A program made the translations under genes and the position numbers. Shown here in pieces: positions 8,719 to 19,781 of a stretch of DNA of 64,000 nucleotides (position 1 is the first letter of the stretch; each line of letters begins with the position of its first letter). Source of the stretch: Sphaerotilus montanus. GTDB lineage: Bacteria > Pseudomonadota > Gammaproteobacteria > Burkholderiales > Burkholderiaceae_C. The stretch covers positions 2,790,001-2,854,000 of the forward strand of contig NZ_JACCFH010000001.1 of NCBI RefSeq assembly GCF_013410775.1, given 5' to 3'. Below the pieces are notes generated by a model, which was not told the DNA's origin, did not search any database, and saw nothing but the letters and a program-made list of their open reading frames with translations.

Positions 8719-9168
8719 TCAGCGGCTGAGCAGTCCGCCCAGGATCTGCGGCAGCATGCTGCCCAGGTCGGTGCCTTGCTGCGGCAGCTGGCCATTCGGC
8801 GTCAGGCCGTCGATCAGTTGCGGCAGGATCTGCGAGAGCTGGCCCGCGGCGGCGCCCTGGTCCATGCCGGCGCTGCGTGCCAGCTGGCCGATGACGTCCG
8901 AGCCCAGCACGTTGGTGAGCTGGTCGGCGGAGATCGGCATGTTCTGGCCGGTGGAGACCCACGACGATGCCACGTCGCCCAGTCCGCCGCGCTGGAACTG
9001 TTCCAGCAGGCCACCCAAGCCACCAGCGGCGGCACCGCCACCCTGGTTGTTGCCGCCCATCAGCATGCCGATGACGGCCTGGATCAGCGCCGCCTGTCCA
9101 CCACCACCCTGACCGCCGCCGAGTGCCTGGCTGACGACCGAACCCAGCATTGAATCGAGCAATCCCAT
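8719..9168 (-). CDS. YidB/DUF937-family protein
   Basis: A 149-residue protein of the YidB/DUF937 family, of unknown function. It begins MGLLDSMLGSVVSQ, has a Gly/Gln-rich stretch (~18-50) and ends in the conserved helical part (SADQLTNVLGSDVIGQLA, LSQILPQLIDGLTPNGQLP). The start at 9168 is set by a clear Shine-Dalgarno (AGGAG, seven bases upstream) and by matching the usual family start; the frame is open further upstream without similarity. It appears to be a single-gene unit, divergent from purN. Confidence 0.9.
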   Translation of the reverse strand: MGLLDSMLGSVVSQALGGGQGGGGQAALIQAVIGMLMGGNNQGGGAAAGGLGGLLEQFQRGGLGDVASSWVSTGQNMPISADQLTNVLGSDVIGQLARSAGMDQGAAAGQLSQILPQLIDGLTPNGQLPQQGTDLGSMLPQILGGLLSR

Positions 9169-9308
9169 CGTGTTCTCCTGAAAGTGTCTGTGAGTCGAGC
9201 GCCGGTGCTTGTGCGTTCCATCACGGTCCGCCTGCGCCGGCGGCCGTACTGTGACTGGTTTTGGTTGCGCTGTCATGCGCTGCGGCCAGCCGCTACACTC
9301 CCGCACCC

Positions 9309-9947
9309 ATGAAACGCATCGTGATCCTGATTTCCGGCCGTGGCTCCAACATGGAAGCCATCCACCGCGCCTGCGCCGAAGAGGGCTGGCCCGCTGCGGT
9401 CGTGGCCGTCATCAGCAACCGGCCGACGGCGGGCGGTCTCGCCTGGGCGGCCGAACGTGGCATCGCCACCGCCTCCATCGACCACCGTGCCCACGCCGAC
9501 CGCGCCGCCTTCGACGCGGCACTGGCCGCCGAGATCGACGCCCACCAGCCCGATCTGGTCGTGCTGGCCGGGTTCATGCGCATCCTGACCCCCGGCTTCG
9601 TGGCCCGCTACGCCGGTCGCCTGCTCAACATCCACCCGTCGCTGCTGCCGTCGTTCGGCGGGCTGCACACGCACGAACGCGCGCTGCAGACCGGCTGCAA
9701 GGTGGCGGGCGCGACGGTGCATTTCGTGACCGCCGAACTCGACCACGGCCCGATCGTGCTGCAAGCCGTGGTGCCGGTACTGGCCGGGGACACGGCCGAG
9801 ACGCTGTCGGCGCGGGTGCTGGTCTGCGAGCACCAGATCTATCCGCGCGCCGTGCGCTGGTTTGTCGAAGACCAGCTGCTGCTGGGCGATGACGGCGTCG
9901 TGCGCCACACTCTGAACGCGCCGCAATGGCTGTTCCACACACTCTGA
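9309..9947 (+). CDS. purN: Phosphoribosylglycinamide formyltransferase PurN
   Basis: Transfers the formyl group from 10-formyltetrahydrofolate to GAR in purine biosynthesis. The 212-residue protein starts with the phosphate-binding loop (ILISGRGSNMEAI) and has the folate/catalytic motifs GFMRILTPGF, NIHPSLLPSF (catalytic His) and TAELDHGPIV (catalytic Asp). The length is normal. The ATG at 9309 sits directly before the first strand; a longer frame begins at 9261 but adds only unconserved residues. The RsmB-like gene follows 18 bp later, so the two are probably co-transcribed. Confidence 0.96.
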   Translation: MKRIVILISGRGSNMEAIHRACAEEGWPAAVVAVISNRPTAGGLAWAAERGIATASIDHRAHADRAAFDAALAAEIDAHQPDLVVLAGFMRILTPGFVARYAGRLLNIHPSLLPSFGGLHTHERALQTGCKVAGATVHFVTAELDHGPIVLQAVVPVLAGDTAETLSARVLVCEHQIYPRAVRWFVEDQLLLGDDGVVRHTLNAPQWLFHTL

Positions 9948-9965
9948 GCCTCCGAGGACTTCCCC

Positions 9966-11228
9966 ATGACCCCCAAAGCCCTCTTCACGCTGTGCGACGA
10001 GCTGTTGCATGAAGTCCTGCGCTTCACCAGCCCGACCGATGCCGTGGTGTCGGCCTTCTTCCGCCGCAACCGGATGCTGGGCATGCGCGAGCGCCACGCG
10101 CTGGCCGAGACCGTCTACGCCGTGCTGCGCGAGCGGCTGCGCCTGCAGTACCTGGCCAAGTCCGGCACCGGCGCGCTGGAACGCCGGCTGAGCATCCTGG
10201 CCTGGCAGGGCACCGAAGCCTATCTGCGCGCCGCGACGACCGAGGCCGAGCAGAAATGGGCCGCCACCGCCAAGCTGCTGAGCCTGAAGAGCCAGTCCGA
10301 GAGCCTGCGCCACAACCTGCCCGACTGGCTGGCCGAGGCGCTGAAGAAGGAAATGGGCAACGACTTCTGGCCGCTGATCGAGAGCCTGTCCAAGTCGGCC
10401 GGGCTGGACCTGCGCGTCAACACGCTGCTCGTCAAGCGGGAAGCCGCCCAGGCCACGCTGGCCGAGGAGGGCATCCTGACCGAGCCGACGCCGTACTCGC
10501 CGACGGGCCTGCGCGCCCGCGGCAAGCCCACGCTCAACCTGACCGAGTGCTTCAAGCGCGGCGAGGTCGAGGTGCAGGACGAGGGCAGCCAGCTGCTGGC
10601 GCTGCTGACCGAGGCCAAGCGCGGCGAGATGGTGGTGGACTTCTGCGCCGGCGCCGGCGGCAAGACGCTGGCGCTGGGCGCGATGATGCGCAACACCGGC
10701 CGCCTGTACGCCTTCGACGTCTCGGCGCACCGCCTGGCCGCGCTCAAGCCGCGCCTGGCGCGCAGCGGGCTGTCGAACGTCTACCCGGCCGGCATCTCCC
10801 ACGAGCGCGACGAGCGCATCAAGCGCCTGTCGGGCAAGATCGACCGCGTGCTGGTCGATGCGCCGTGTTCGGGTCTGGGCACGCTGCGCCGCAATCCGGA
10901 CCTCAAGTGGCGCCAGACGCCCGAGGGCGTGGCCGAGCTGACGGTCAAGCAGCGCGCCATCCTGGACAGCGCCGCGCGGCTGGTGAAGGCGGGCGGTCAG
11001 CTGGTCTATGCCACCTGCAGCCTGCTGGACGCCGAGAACGAGTCCATCGCCCAGGCCTTCAGCGAAGCACACCCGGAGTTCGAGCTGCTGAACGCCGCCG
11101 AAGTGCTGGCGCGCCAGAAGGTCGAGGACGCCGAGTCGCTCTGCCGCAACAACTACCTGCGCCTGTGGCCCCACCGGCACGGTACGGATGGGTTCTTCGC
11201 CGCCGTCTGGCGCCGCCGCGCCGCCTGA
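9966..11228 (+). CDS. RsmB/NOP2-family rRNA (cytosine-C5) methyltransferase
   Basis: A SAM-dependent RNA m5C methyltransferase of 420 residues. The N-terminal ~150 residues form a helical NusB/RsmB-type RNA-binding region. The Rossmann domain has motif I (DFCAGAGGKTLALG), the DAPCSGLGTLRRNPDLKW motif with the release Cys, and YATCSLL with the nucleophilic Cys. It differs from canonical RsmB in its N-terminal part, and a separate rsmB may exist elsewhere, so no symbol is assigned. It follows purN closely. A further 225 bp with no gene separate it from the desaturase. Confidence 0.92.
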   Translation: MTPKALFTLCDELLHEVLRFTSPTDAVVSAFFRRNRMLGMRERHALAETVYAVLRERLRLQYLAKSGTGALERRLSILAWQGTEAYLRAATTEAEQKWAATAKLLSLKSQSESLRHNLPDWLAEALKKEMGNDFWPLIESLSKSAGLDLRVNTLLVKREAAQATLAEEGILTEPTPYSPTGLRARGKPTLNLTECFKRGEVEVQDEGSQLLALLTEAKRGEMVVDFCAGAGGKTLALGAMMRNTGRLYAFDVSAHRLAALKPRLARSGLSNVYPAGISHERDERIKRLSGKIDRVLVDAPCSGLGTLRRNPDLKWRQTPEGVAELTVKQRAILDSAARLVKAGGQLVYATCSLLDAENESIAQAFSEAHPEFELLNAAEVLARQKVEDAESLCRNNYLRLWPHRHGTDGFFAAVWRRRAA

Positions 11229-11453
11229 AGCGCATCTGAGGGGAGACGCGACTGACGCGTTCTTCCCTTGATCAGGCGCAATCGTCGGCGATCGGGCAGT
11301 TTGGGCGTGCATATCAGGCAATATCCCTGTTTCGTGCAAATCTTTGGAACGTCTAGAATGTTGCACCCCGCCAGTGGTCCGGACACAACATGATTCCGTA
11401 GCGCAGGCGACCCTCCCGCCTGCAGGCCACCTGCGCTTCTAGAAAGAATCCCG

Positions 11454-12677
11454 ATGTCCGAACTCTCGACGATCTGGTCGGTCCTGGTGGACTGGCTGGC
11501 CCATGGTCTGCTGCGCGCCAGTCCCTGGCAGGTGCTGGTCACCACGCTGGTGATGACGCACATCACGATCGTCGCCATCACCGTCTTCCTGCACCGCAGC
11601 CAGGCCCACCGCTCGCTCGACCTGCACCCGATTCCGTCGCACTTCTTCCGCTTCTGGCTGTGGATGACGTCTGGCATGGTGACCAAGGAGTGGGTGGCGA
11701 TCCACCGCAAGCACCACGCCAAGTGCGAGACCAAGGACGACCCGCACAGCCCGGTCGCCCATGGCATCAAGACCGTGCTGCTGCGCGGCAGCGAGCTGTA
11801 CCGCGCCGAGGCCAAGGTCCAGGAAACGCTGAAGAAGTTCGGCCACAACACCCCGGACGACTGGCTGGAGCGCCATGTCTACACCGGCCGCTCCAAGCTG
11901 GGCGTGTCGCTGATGCTCGTCATCAACGTGCTGCTGTTCGGCGCGCTGGGCCTGACCGTGTGGGCGGTGCAGATGCTGTGGAGTCCGATCCACGCGGCCG
12001 GCATCATCAATGGCCTGGGCCACTGGTGGGGTTACCGCAACTTCGAGGCGGCGGACGCGTCCACCAACATCTCGCCCTGGGGCATCTGGATTGGTGGCGA
12101 AGAGCTGCACAACAACCACCACACCTTCCCGACCTCGGCCAAGCTGTCGGTCAAGCCCTTCGAGTTCGACATCGGCTGGGGCTACATCCGCGTGCTGGAG
12201 ATGATGGGACTGGCGAAGGTGCGCAAGACCGCGCCGCAGCTCAAGCTTGGCGCCGTGCGTCCTGTCGCCGACAGCCAGACGCTCGAAGCGCTGATCGCCA
12301 ACCGCTACGAGGTCATGGCCCAGTACGCCACCAATCTGCGCAAGGCCTGCGCCGAGGAACTGGACCGCCTCAAGCAGCAAGGTGCACAGAACACCGAGCG
12401 CTGGAACGAGATGCGCCTGGCGCAGCGCTGGCTGCACCGCGACGATCAGAAAATCCCCGCCGACGTGAAGGCGCTCGTCGCCAAGGCCTGCGACCAGAGC
12501 CCGTCGCTGACCAAGCTGGTCACGATGCGCGAGGAACTGCGCCAGCTGTGGACCCGCACCAATGTGTCGGGCGAGCAGCTGGTGGTGGACCTGCAGGGCT
12601 GGTGCCAGCGCGCCGAGGGCAGCGGGATCGCCGCGCTGCAGGAGTTCGCGCGCACCCTGCGCTCCGCGCGCGCCTGA
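11454..12677 (+). CDS. Membrane fatty-acid (acyl-CoA Delta-9-type) desaturase
   Basis: An integral-membrane di-iron desaturase that introduces a double bond into acyl chains. All three histidine clusters are present: HRSQAHRS (~44), HRKHH (~84) and HNNHH (~220). It has hydrophobic segments at ~22-45 and ~150-175, and a long soluble C-terminal region (~260-407) rich in charged residues. Length is 407 residues. The 225-bp upstream gap holds a TAGAAT -10-like hexamer at 11354-11359 and a 7-bp hairpin at 11403-11423 in the 5' leader; the -35 is weak, so the promoter is tentative. A strong hairpin ends the gene at 12714-12741. Confidence 0.93.
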   Translation: MSELSTIWSVLVDWLAHGLLRASPWQVLVTTLVMTHITIVAITVFLHRSQAHRSLDLHPIPSHFFRFWLWMTSGMVTKEWVAIHRKHHAKCETKDDPHSPVAHGIKTVLLRGSELYRAEAKVQETLKKFGHNTPDDWLERHVYTGRSKLGVSLMLVINVLLFGALGLTVWAVQMLWSPIHAAGIINGLGHWWGYRNFEAADASTNISPWGIWIGGEELHNNHHTFPTSAKLSVKPFEFDIGWGYIRVLEMMGLAKVRKTAPQLKLGAVRPVADSQTLEALIANRYEVMAQYATNLRKACAEELDRLKQQGAQNTERWNEMRLAQRWLHRDDQKIPADVKALVAKACDQSPSLTKLVTMREELRQLWTRTNVSGEQLVVDLQGWCQRAEGSGIAALQEFARTLRSARA

Positions 12678-12713
12678 GTGCGCCACGCTGCGCTGCTGCG
12701 CAGCCCGTCCAGC

Positions 12714-12741
12714 AAGGGCCACCCGATGCCGGGTGGCCCTT
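12714..12741. terminator. Bidirectional terminator hairpin between convergent genes
   Basis: A perfect 12-bp GC-rich stem (AAGGGCCACCCG with its complement) and a 4-base loop lie between the stop codons of the desaturase (+) and the FimV-like gene (-). The T tract is short on the plus side (GGCGTTT) and an A/T tract is lacking on the other, so termination efficiency is uncertain. Confidence 0.75.
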
Positions 12742-12747
12742 GGCGTT

Positions 12748-14409
12748 TCAGGCGGCCAGCAATTCCATCAGTCGGCTGTTGCTGCCCGGCGGTGTCGGCA
12801 CCGGGGTGGCCGCTGTGTGGGCCGATCCGCCTTCGACCGTGGTGAGCCACGCGGACTGGCGTTGTCGCACGATGCCGTGCAGCAGCAGGACCTCCTCGAA
12901 CGCGGGTTGATCGAGCACCTCGAGGATGGTGGGGCGCAGCAGCAGACCGGACAGCGCGGCGGCCGAGTCATCCAGCAGCCAGGCGTGCCGGATCTTGTCG
13001 AGCGTCTCCGGATACGCCTCCAGCTCTGCGCCGGCCGCTGCAACCGGTCCCATGGCGGGGATCCGGACGTTGTAGAGCGCCTCCAGTTGTGCCGCGACGC
13101 GCTCGTGGTTCCAGGGTTGTGCCATCTGCCGGTACAGGTCCAGCAGGCGCAGCAGGATCCAGGGGCACTTGCCCGGCAGTTCCTGCAGCCTGCGCTCCAG
13201 GACCACGGCGACACCGATCGGGGATTCCTCGACGTGGGGTTCGAGTTCATCCAGCAGCTGGGTGCTGGCGTTGGTGGTGTCGAGGTTCGGGTGGCCGAAG
13301 TCGGCGTCCGGCCAGCGTCTGGTCGCGGGGAGGTGGCCGTTGTCCGACGTGGCGAGGTGGACTTGCGGGTCGGACTCCGAGGTGGCGTCGGGTGGTGGCG
13401 ACCAGACGACCAGACCGGGATCCTGTCCGGTGGATGCCGGTACCGGTGCGGGTGCTCGTGCAGGTTCGGTCGGGGGCTGCGGAGCGGGTGGATCGGCATC
13501 CTCTTCCAGCCGAGACCGGAGGCGGTGGCGCTCGCGGCGGAGTCGGTGTGCAGCAGCCGGCCCGGTCGTCGCGCCCATGCGTGGCATCAGTCCCTCCCGG
13601 ATGAGGCGAGCCACCAGCAGGCTCGCCGACAGGCCGATCACCGCAGCCATGACCAGTACGGCATCCCGCCAGGCCTCGCGCTCGCTGCGGTCGATCTTCG
13701 CGACGAGCGCGGCCAGGCTGGCGCGTGTCTGGCGCTGTTCTTCGCGCAGGTCCTGCCATGGCAGGACCGCGGCGGGGTTCTCCGGAAGTGGTGGTGCTGG
13801 TGCGGGGATGCTGGCCGACGTCAAGGCCATGGCCGTCACGACGGCGTTGACCAGGCGCTGGAGTTCGGCCTCGTCGACCGGGCGTCCGGGGGGAGGGCGT
13901 GCGACCGGGCCGGCGGAGACCGGGGGGACGGGTGCGGCTGGAGACGGTTTCCCCGTTCGTTTTCCAGGACTGGACGTGGGCGGTGTGGCTGTCAGCGCTG
14001 TGCGGCCCGGCACGCTGGCGGCCGCCGGTGGGTCGGCCAGCACGGTGAACTCCCGGGTGTAGTCGGCGCCGCAGAGCAGACTCAGTCGGCCCGAGAGCAC
14101 CGTGTCGGTGACGCGTTGCGGACTGCTGATCTGCACGAGCACGCGTCCGTCGTCACCGGTGGGGATGGTGCGCACGCGCACGGGTGTGACCGTGTCGCCC
14201 GATTCACCCTGCTGGATCTGTACCTGCAGGCAGTCCGGGGTCAGGCGGCTCGCGGGCCAGTCGAAGCCGCGCACCTGGACGGACATCGACAATGGCTGGT
14301 CGACCACGGCCCGCGCCATCGAGGTGTCCACCGACTGGCTGCTTGCGTTGCCGGTGCAGGCAAGGAGCACCGTGGCGACGAGGCCTTGCTGCCATCCCGG
14401 CTGTTTCAT
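12748..14409 (-). CDS. FimV-like envelope protein (hypothetical)
   Basis: A 553-residue protein with a signal peptide (about 1-25). The following domain (~26-125) resembles the FimV N-terminal region, starting with a short beta-strand repeat (VDTSMARAVVDQPLSMSVQV) and holding two cysteines that may pair. A Pro/Ser-rich linker (~128-175) follows, then a single membrane helix (~247-268), a Pro-rich cytoplasmic stretch, and a C-terminal part (~400-450) with the motif PWILLRLLDLYRQM typical of FimV-family TPR regions. FimV proteins bind peptidoglycan and organise type IV pili or polar machinery. No pilus genes adjoin it here, so this is a family-level inference. A heat of Pro repeats makes alignment difficult. 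Confidence 0.55.
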   Translation of the reverse strand: MKQPGWQQGLVATVLLACTGNASSQSVDTSMARAVVDQPLSMSVQVRGFDWPASRLTPDCLQVQIQQGESGDTVTPVRVRTIPTGDDGRVLVQISSPQRVTDTVLSGRLSLLCGADYTREFTVLADPPAAASVPGRTALTATPPTSSPGKRTGKPSPAAPVPPVSAGPVARPPPGRPVDEAELQRLVNAVVTAMALTSASIPAPAPPLPENPAAVLPWQDLREEQRQTRASLAALVAKIDRSEREAWRDAVLVMAAVIGLSASLLVARLIREGLMPRMGATTGPAAAHRLRRERHRLRSRLEEDADPPAPQPPTEPARAPAPVPASTGQDPGLVVWSPPPDATSESDPQVHLATSDNGHLPATRRWPDADFGHPNLDTTNASTQLLDELEPHVEESPIGVAVVLERRLQELPGKCPWILLRLLDLYRQMAQPWNHERVAAQLEALYNVRIPAMGPVAAAGAELEAYPETLDKIRHAWLLDDSAAALSGLLLRPTILEVLDQPAFEEVLLLHGIVRQRQSAWLTTVEGGSAHTAATPVPTPPGSNSRLMELLAA

Positions 14410-14531
14410 GTCGCTCCCCCGCGTTGCCTGTCCTGATGGCCAATCTAGGCGGGTTGGGGTGTGCGGTCCATCACGCTGGAGAGGGCCACCTTTTGGGGGA
14501 GGCGGGGGGAGATGGCGGCCACGAAGGCATG

Positions 14532-14565
14532 AAAAAACCCGCCGCGGGCCGGGCCCGGGCGGGTT
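14532..14565 (-). terminator. Rho-independent terminator of rpmB-rpmG
   Basis: Read on the minus strand, an 8-bp stem (AACCCGCC/GGCGGGTT) with a GC-rich loop is followed by six T. It lies about 30 bp after the rpmG stop and fits an intrinsic terminator. Confidence 0.85.
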
Positions 14566-14597
14566 GTCTGGAACAAGTCCTGTTCAGCGTGTGCTGA

Positions 14598-14768
14598 TCA
14601 GCGGAGCTTGATTTCCTTGTACAGCACGTGCTTGCGTGCCTTCGGATCGAACTTCATGAATTCGAGCTTTCCGGGCGTCGTCTTCTTGTTCTTGTCCGTG
14701 GTGTAGAAATGGCCGGTACCCGCAGTGGATTCCAGCTTGATCTTTTCGCGTCCGCCTTTGGCTGCCAT
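14598..14768 (-). CDS. rpmG: 50S ribosomal protein L33
   Basis: A ribosomal large-subunit protein of 56 residues, begins [17 protein letters not shown] and ends YKEIKLR, with the usual [16 protein letters not shown] core. It lacks the CXXC pairs of zinc-type L33 proteins, so it is the zinc-free form. It lies 15 bp downstream of rpmB in the standard rpmB-rpmG operon, followed by an intrinsic terminator. Confidence 0.97.
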   Translation of the reverse strand: MAAKGGREKIKLESTAGTGHFYTTDKNKKTTPGKLEFMKFDPKARKHVLYKEIKLR

Positions 14769-14783
14769 GGTGTCAGTCTCCGA

Positions 14784-15017
14784 TTACAGTTCGCCGCGGG
14801 CACGCAGGTCGGCGAGGACCACGTCAATACCCTTCTTGTCGATCAGTCGCAGCGCAGCGTTGGAGATGCGCAGGCGAATCCAGCGGTTTTCGCTCTCGAC
14901 CCAGAAGCGGCGGTACTGCAGGTTGGGCAGCCAGCGGCGCTTGGTTTTGTTGTTTGCGTGGGAAACATTGTTCCCGGTCATCGGGCCTTTACCCGTGACT
15001 TGACAGACGCGTGCCAT
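14784..15017 (-). CDS. rpmB: 50S ribosomal protein L28
   Basis: A ribosomal large-subunit protein of 77 residues, beginning [21 protein letters not shown] and containing [13 protein letters not shown], both diagnostic of L28. The length is typical. It is the first gene of rpmB-rpmG. The leader of about 140 bases between the -10 box at 15156-15161 and the start codon contains two short inverted repeats (CCGACA/TGTCGG and GGCAC/GTGCC on the minus strand), which could fold in the mRNA; whether they regulate is unknown. Confidence 0.97.
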   Translation of the reverse strand: MARVCQVTGKGPMTGNNVSHANNKTKRRWLPNLQYRRFWVESENRWIRLRISNAALRLIDKKGIDVVLADLRARGEL

Positions 15018-15155
15018 GACGCTTCTCCGATACGATGGTTACAGCAACCAGAGCAGACCCGCCTGAACATTGTCGGCACTTGTGGTGCCCGGTCTGATGA
15101 TCACCCCTCCGACAAACCTGAACGGCCTGTCGGGTCTCTTGGCGGCAAAACGTCG

Positions 15156-15161
15156 ATTATA
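15156..15161 (-). promoter_or_regulatory. Candidate -10 box for rpmB-rpmG
   Basis: A perfect TATAAT on the minus strand in an otherwise GC-rich gap between trxB and rpmB. No good -35 is seen at 16-18 bp spacing (GGCGGC at 17), so the call rests on the -10 alone. Confidence 0.45.
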
Positions 15162-15196
15162 GAACGGAAATCAGCGCCGCCGCCGATGGCTCGGTG

Positions 15197-16243
<1,047 letters not shown>

Positions 16244-16369
16244 TTAGAGTCGCGACGCAATGGGCATGTCGTGAAATGTTGCAGTGCGAAGCTTAGCGGT
16301 TCTTGTCTGCCCCGCGCCATGTCCCGCTTTCAATGACAACGATAGACACCAACAAGCAGGAGTAGCCCC

Positions 16370-17038
16370 ATGGCCATGCTCTCAAACCTTGATCTGATTC
16401 GACGGGTTCCTCTTTTCTCGATGCTGACCGTGGAGCAGGCGCAGACGATCGCCGACGGCGTGGTCAAGCGCCGCTACCGCCGCGGCGAAATCATCGTCGA
16501 GCAAGGCCGCAAGTCGGATGCCCTGTTCATCCTGCTGAGCGGCCGCGCCCGCGTCATCACCTCTGACACCCGGGGCCGCGAGGTGATCCTGGCCGTGCTG
16601 GAAGCCGGTGACTACCTGGGCGAGATGAGCCTGATCGACAACGAGCCGCACTCGGCCACCGTGCGCGCCGAAGTGCAGACGGACGTGCTGGTGCTGGGCC
16701 GCAGCGAGTTCGCGACCTGCCTGCCGGACAACTCCAGCCTGTCGTACGCGATCCTGCGCGGTCTGGTGGCGCGGCTGCGCAATGCCGACCGCCAGATCGA
16801 GTCGCTCGCGCTGCTGGACGTCTACGGCCGCGTGGCGCGCGCGCTGCTCGACATGGCCGAGGACGACGAGGGTCGCCGCGTCATCCGCAGCAAGGTCTCG
16901 CGCCAGGATCTGGCCAAGGTCGTCGGCGCTTCGCGCGAGATGGTCAGCCGGGTGATGAAGGATCTGGAAGAGCGTGGCCTGATCGAGACGCAGGAAAACG
17001 GCTGGGTCGTGCTGACCGAGCGTCTGGCCACCCAGTAA
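16370..17038 (+). CDS. Crp/Fnr-family transcriptional regulator
   Basis: A 222-residue regulator with an N-terminal cyclic-nucleotide-binding fold (~10-125) and a C-terminal winged HTH of the Crp type (~150-215, [20 protein letters not shown]). The ligand-pocket region reads [17 protein letters not shown]; the pocket Arg-Ser of classical Crp is His-Ser here, so cAMP binding is uncertain. It lacks the N-terminal cysteines of Fnr. The Shine-Dalgarno is AGGAG. It is divergent from trxB and ends in a pair of hairpins ahead of ftsK, which suggests a single-gene unit. Confidence 0.92.
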   Translation: MAMLSNLDLIRRVPLFSMLTVEQAQTIADGVVKRRYRRGEIIVEQGRKSDALFILLSGRARVITSDTRGREVILAVLEAGDYLGEMSLIDNEPHSATVRAEVQTDVLVLGRSEFATCLPDNSSLSYAILRGLVARLRNADRQIESLALLDVYGRVARALLDMAEDDEGRRVIRSKVSRQDLAKVVGASREMVSRVMKDLEERGLIETQENGWVVLTERLATQ

Positions 17039-17057
17039 TCCTGCCCTGTCGCAGACA

Positions 17058-17115
17058 AGGCACCCTCCAGGTGCCTCAGTGAACGCAAAGCCGCCCCGCT
17101 TCATGGCGGCTTTGC
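17058..17115 (+). terminator. Tandem terminator-like hairpins after the Crp/Fnr gene
   Basis: Two consecutive inverted repeats: a 7-bp stem (AGGCACC/GGTGCCT, 17058-17076) and a perfect 11-bp stem (GCAAAGCCGCC/GGCGGCTTTGC, 17085-17115) with a 9-base loop. No long T tract follows (CGTTTCC). They lie between the regulator stop and the ftsK start and help place the ftsK start after 17115. Confidence 0.65.
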
Positions 17116-17144
17116 CGTTTCCGAGGATGGCGGACAATGCCGGC

Positions 17145-19781
17145 ATGACTTATCCGCTCGGTTCGCTGCGCAGTTCAGCTTCCGCCCAGACGCCTGCTTC
17201 GCAGGCGCAGGCTTCCACTTCTCCCTCCGTCCCCCGCTGGCGCCTGCAGGTGGGCATTACGCTGGGCGGCACGCTGCTGCTGCTGTGGATCCTCGCCATG
17301 GTCAGTCACCACCCGGGGGATGCCGCATTTTCCACCTCCGGCGACGGGCAGCGCCTGCGCAACCACGCCGGCGTGATCGGGGCCTGGGCGTCCGATCTGT
17401 CGTTCGTGCTGTTCGGCCTGTCGGCGTGGTGGGGGCTGCTGTTCGGGGTGCGCGCCTGGCTGTCGATGGTGGCACGCCTGCTGCGGGCCGATCTGGCGCC
17501 AGTGGACCCGGTCGGTCCGGTGCACTGGCGCCCGCAATGGCTGACCTGGGTCGGGCTGCTGCTGCTGCTGATGTCGAGCACGGCTCTGGAGTGGACCCGC
17601 CTGTACCAGTTCGAGGGGGTCGTGGCGGGTGCGCATGCTGGCGGCGTGCTCGGCGCGGTACTGGGTCCGTCGAGCATGCACCTGCTCGGGTTCGTCGGCA
17701 GCGGGGTGCTGTGGATCGTCGTGCTGCTGCTGGCGCTGGCCTGGGCGTTCCGGTTCTCCTGGCTGGGACTGGCCGAACGCATCGGTGGCTGGTTCGATGG
17801 CTGGCGCGAACGTCGCCAGTCGAGCCGCAAGGAGGCCGAGGACAAGCGCATCGGTGCGCAGGCGCAGATGGCACGCGAGCGCGAATCGATGACCGAACCG
17901 GCGCCGCTGGCTCCGCTGGAACCCGTGGCGGCTGCGCCCGTCGCCAGCCGCAAGAAGAAGGAGAAGGACAGGCCGGCGGCCGCGGTCAGCGTCGAACCGG
18001 TGTTCGACTCGGAAACCATGCCCGCCGTGCTGCAGGTGGCGTCCTCCGGTGCGCGCGCGGCGAGCTACGAGCCCGATTTTGTGGACACCGTGCCCGAGAG
18101 CCTGCCGCCGCTGGTGGCGCCGCCCTGGGACGAAGGCTTGCCGATGCCTGCGGCAGCCCGCCCGATCCCTGCTCCGGCTCCGGCTCCGGCTCCGGCGCTG
18201 ATGCCGGTGTCCGTCCCGGTCCCCGCACGTGCGGCTGCGGTGCCTGCACCCGTGCCTGTTTCTGCGCCGGTGCTGGCGCCGATCGAGGGCCCGGCCCATC
18301 TGCCACAGGTCAGCCTGCTGGATCTGGCCACACCCGCCACCGAAACCGCCACACCCGAGGCGCTGGAGGCCACCAGCCGCCAGATCGAGCGCAAGCTCGC
18401 GGACTTCGGTGTCGAGGTCAAGGTCATCGCGGCCATGCCCGGCCCGGTGATCACGCGCTTCGAGATCGAGCCGGCCACGGGCGTCAAGGGTTCGCAGATC
18501 GTCAACCTGGCCAAGGATCTGGCCCGCTCGCTCAGCCTCGTGTCGATCCGCGTGGTCGAGACCATCCCGGGCCGCAACTGCATGGCGCTGGAGCTGCCCA
18601 ACGCCAAGCGGCAGATCATCCGGCTGTCCGAGGTGCTGGGCGCGCCGATCTACACCAACGCCGCATCCCTGCTGACGCTGGGCTTCGGCAAGGACATCGT
18701 CGGCAAGCCCTTCGTCGCCGATCTGGCCAAGATGCCGCACTGCCTGGTCGCGGGCACCACCGGCTCCGGCAAGTCGGTGGGCATCAACAGCATGATCCTG
18801 TCGCTGCTCTACAAGGCCGATGCGCGGGATGTGCGGCTGATCCTGATCGACCCGAAGATGCTCGAAATGAGCGTCTACGAAGGCATTCCGCACCTGCTCG
18901 CCCCGGTCGTCACCGACATGAAGCAGGCCTCGAACGCGCTCAACTGGTGCGTGGCCGAGATGGAGCGGCGCTACAAGCTGCTCAGCAAGATGGGCGTGCG
19001 CAACCTCGCCGGCTACAACAAGAAGATCGACGACGCGGCCGAGCGCGAGGAGCTGATCCCGAATCCTTTCAGCCTGACGCCGGAAGAGCCCGAGCCGCTC
19101 GACCGCCTGCCGCACATCGTGGTGGTGATCGACGAGCTGGCCGACCTGATGATGGTCGTCGGCAAGAAGATCGAGGAACTGATCGCCCGGCTGGCGCAGA
19201 AGGCGCGCGCGGCCGGCATCCACCTGATCCTGGCCACGCAGCGGCCGTCGGTCGACGTCATCACGGGTCTGATCAAGGCCAACATTCCCACACGGCTGAG
19301 CTTCCAGGTCTCCAGCAAGATCGACAGCCGCACCATCCTCGACCAGATGGGCGCCGAAGCCTTGCTGGGGCAGGGCGACATGCTCTATCTCTCGCCGGGC
19401 TCGGGCGTGCCGATCCGGGTCCACGGCGCGTTTGTCAGCGATGACGAGGTGCACCGTGTCGTCGAATACCTGAAGTCGCAGGGCGAGCCGAACTACATCG
19501 AGGGCATCCTCGAAGGCGGTGTGCTCGATGGCGACGGTGGCAACGACACCAACGCCGAAGGCGGCGGTGGCGACGCCGAAGCCGACCCGATGTACGACCA
19601 GGCCGTGGCCGTCGTGCTGCAGAACCGCAAGGCCTCGATCTCGCTGGTGCAGCGCCACCTGCGCATCGGCTACAACCGCGCGGCCCGGTTGCTGGAACAA
19701 ATGGAGCAGTCCGGACTCGTATCCAGCATGTCCACCAACGGCAACCGCGACCTCCTCGTCCCGGCCCGACCCAGCGAATGA
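17145..19781 (+). CDS. ftsK: DNA translocase FtsK
   Basis: A division-septum DNA pump that coordinates chromosome dimer resolution by XerCD. The 878-residue protein has an N-terminal membrane domain with about four hydrophobic segments, a Pro/Ala-rich linker (~250-395), then the alpha/beta motor with Walker [11 protein letters not shown] (~537) and Walker [13 protein letters not shown] (~658), and the C-terminal gamma winged-helix domain ([20 protein letters not shown]) that reads KOPS sites. The ATG at 17145 is chosen because upstream in-frame starts lie in the hairpin region. Its stop overlaps the lolA start by four bases (ATGA), so ftsK-lolA-rarA form one operon. Confidence 0.95.
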   Translation: MTYPLGSLRSSASAQTPASQAQASTSPSVPRWRLQVGITLGGTLLLLWILAMVSHHPGDAAFSTSGDGQRLRNHAGVIGAWASDLSFVLFGLSAWWGLLFGVRAWLSMVARLLRADLAPVDPVGPVHWRPQWLTWVGLLLLLMSSTALEWTRLYQFEGVVAGAHAGGVLGAVLGPSSMHLLGFVGSGVLWIVVLLLALAWAFRFSWLGLAERIGGWFDGWRERRQSSRKEAEDKRIGAQAQMARERESMTEPAPLAPLEPVAAAPVASRKKKEKDRPAAAVSVEPVFDSETMPAVLQVASSGARAASYEPDFVDTVPESLPPLVAPPWDEGLPMPAAARPIPAPAPAPAPALMPVSVPVPARAAAVPAPVPVSAPVLAPIEGPAHLPQVSLLDLATPATETATPEALEATSRQIERKLADFGVEVKVIAAMPGPVITRFEIEPATGVKGSQIVNLAKDLARSLSLVSIRVVETIPGRNCMALELPNAKRQIIRLSEVLGAPIYTNAASLLTLGFGKDIVGKPFVADLAKMPHCLVAGTTGSGKSVGINSMILSLLYKADARDVRLILIDPKMLEMSVYEGIPHLLAPVVTDMKQASNALNWCVAEMERRYKLLSKMGVRNLAGYNKKIDDAAEREELIPNPFSLTPEEPEPLDRLPHIVVVIDELADLMMVVGKKIEELIARLAQKARAAGIHLILATQRPSVDVITGLIKANIPTRLSFQVSSKIDSRTILDQMGAEALLGQGDMLYLSPGSGVPIRVHGAFVSDDEVHRVVEYLKSQGEPNYIEGILEGGVLDGDGGNDTNAEGGGGDAEADPMYDQAVAVVLQNRKASISLVQRHLRIGYNRAARLLEQMEQSGLVSSMSTNGNRDLLVPARPSE
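18171..18194 (+). repeat. Hexanucleotide tandem repeat in ftsK
   Basis: Four perfect copies of GCTCCG encode an Ala-Pro run in the FtsK linker. Being a multiple of three, copy-number change would keep the frame. Confidence 0.8.
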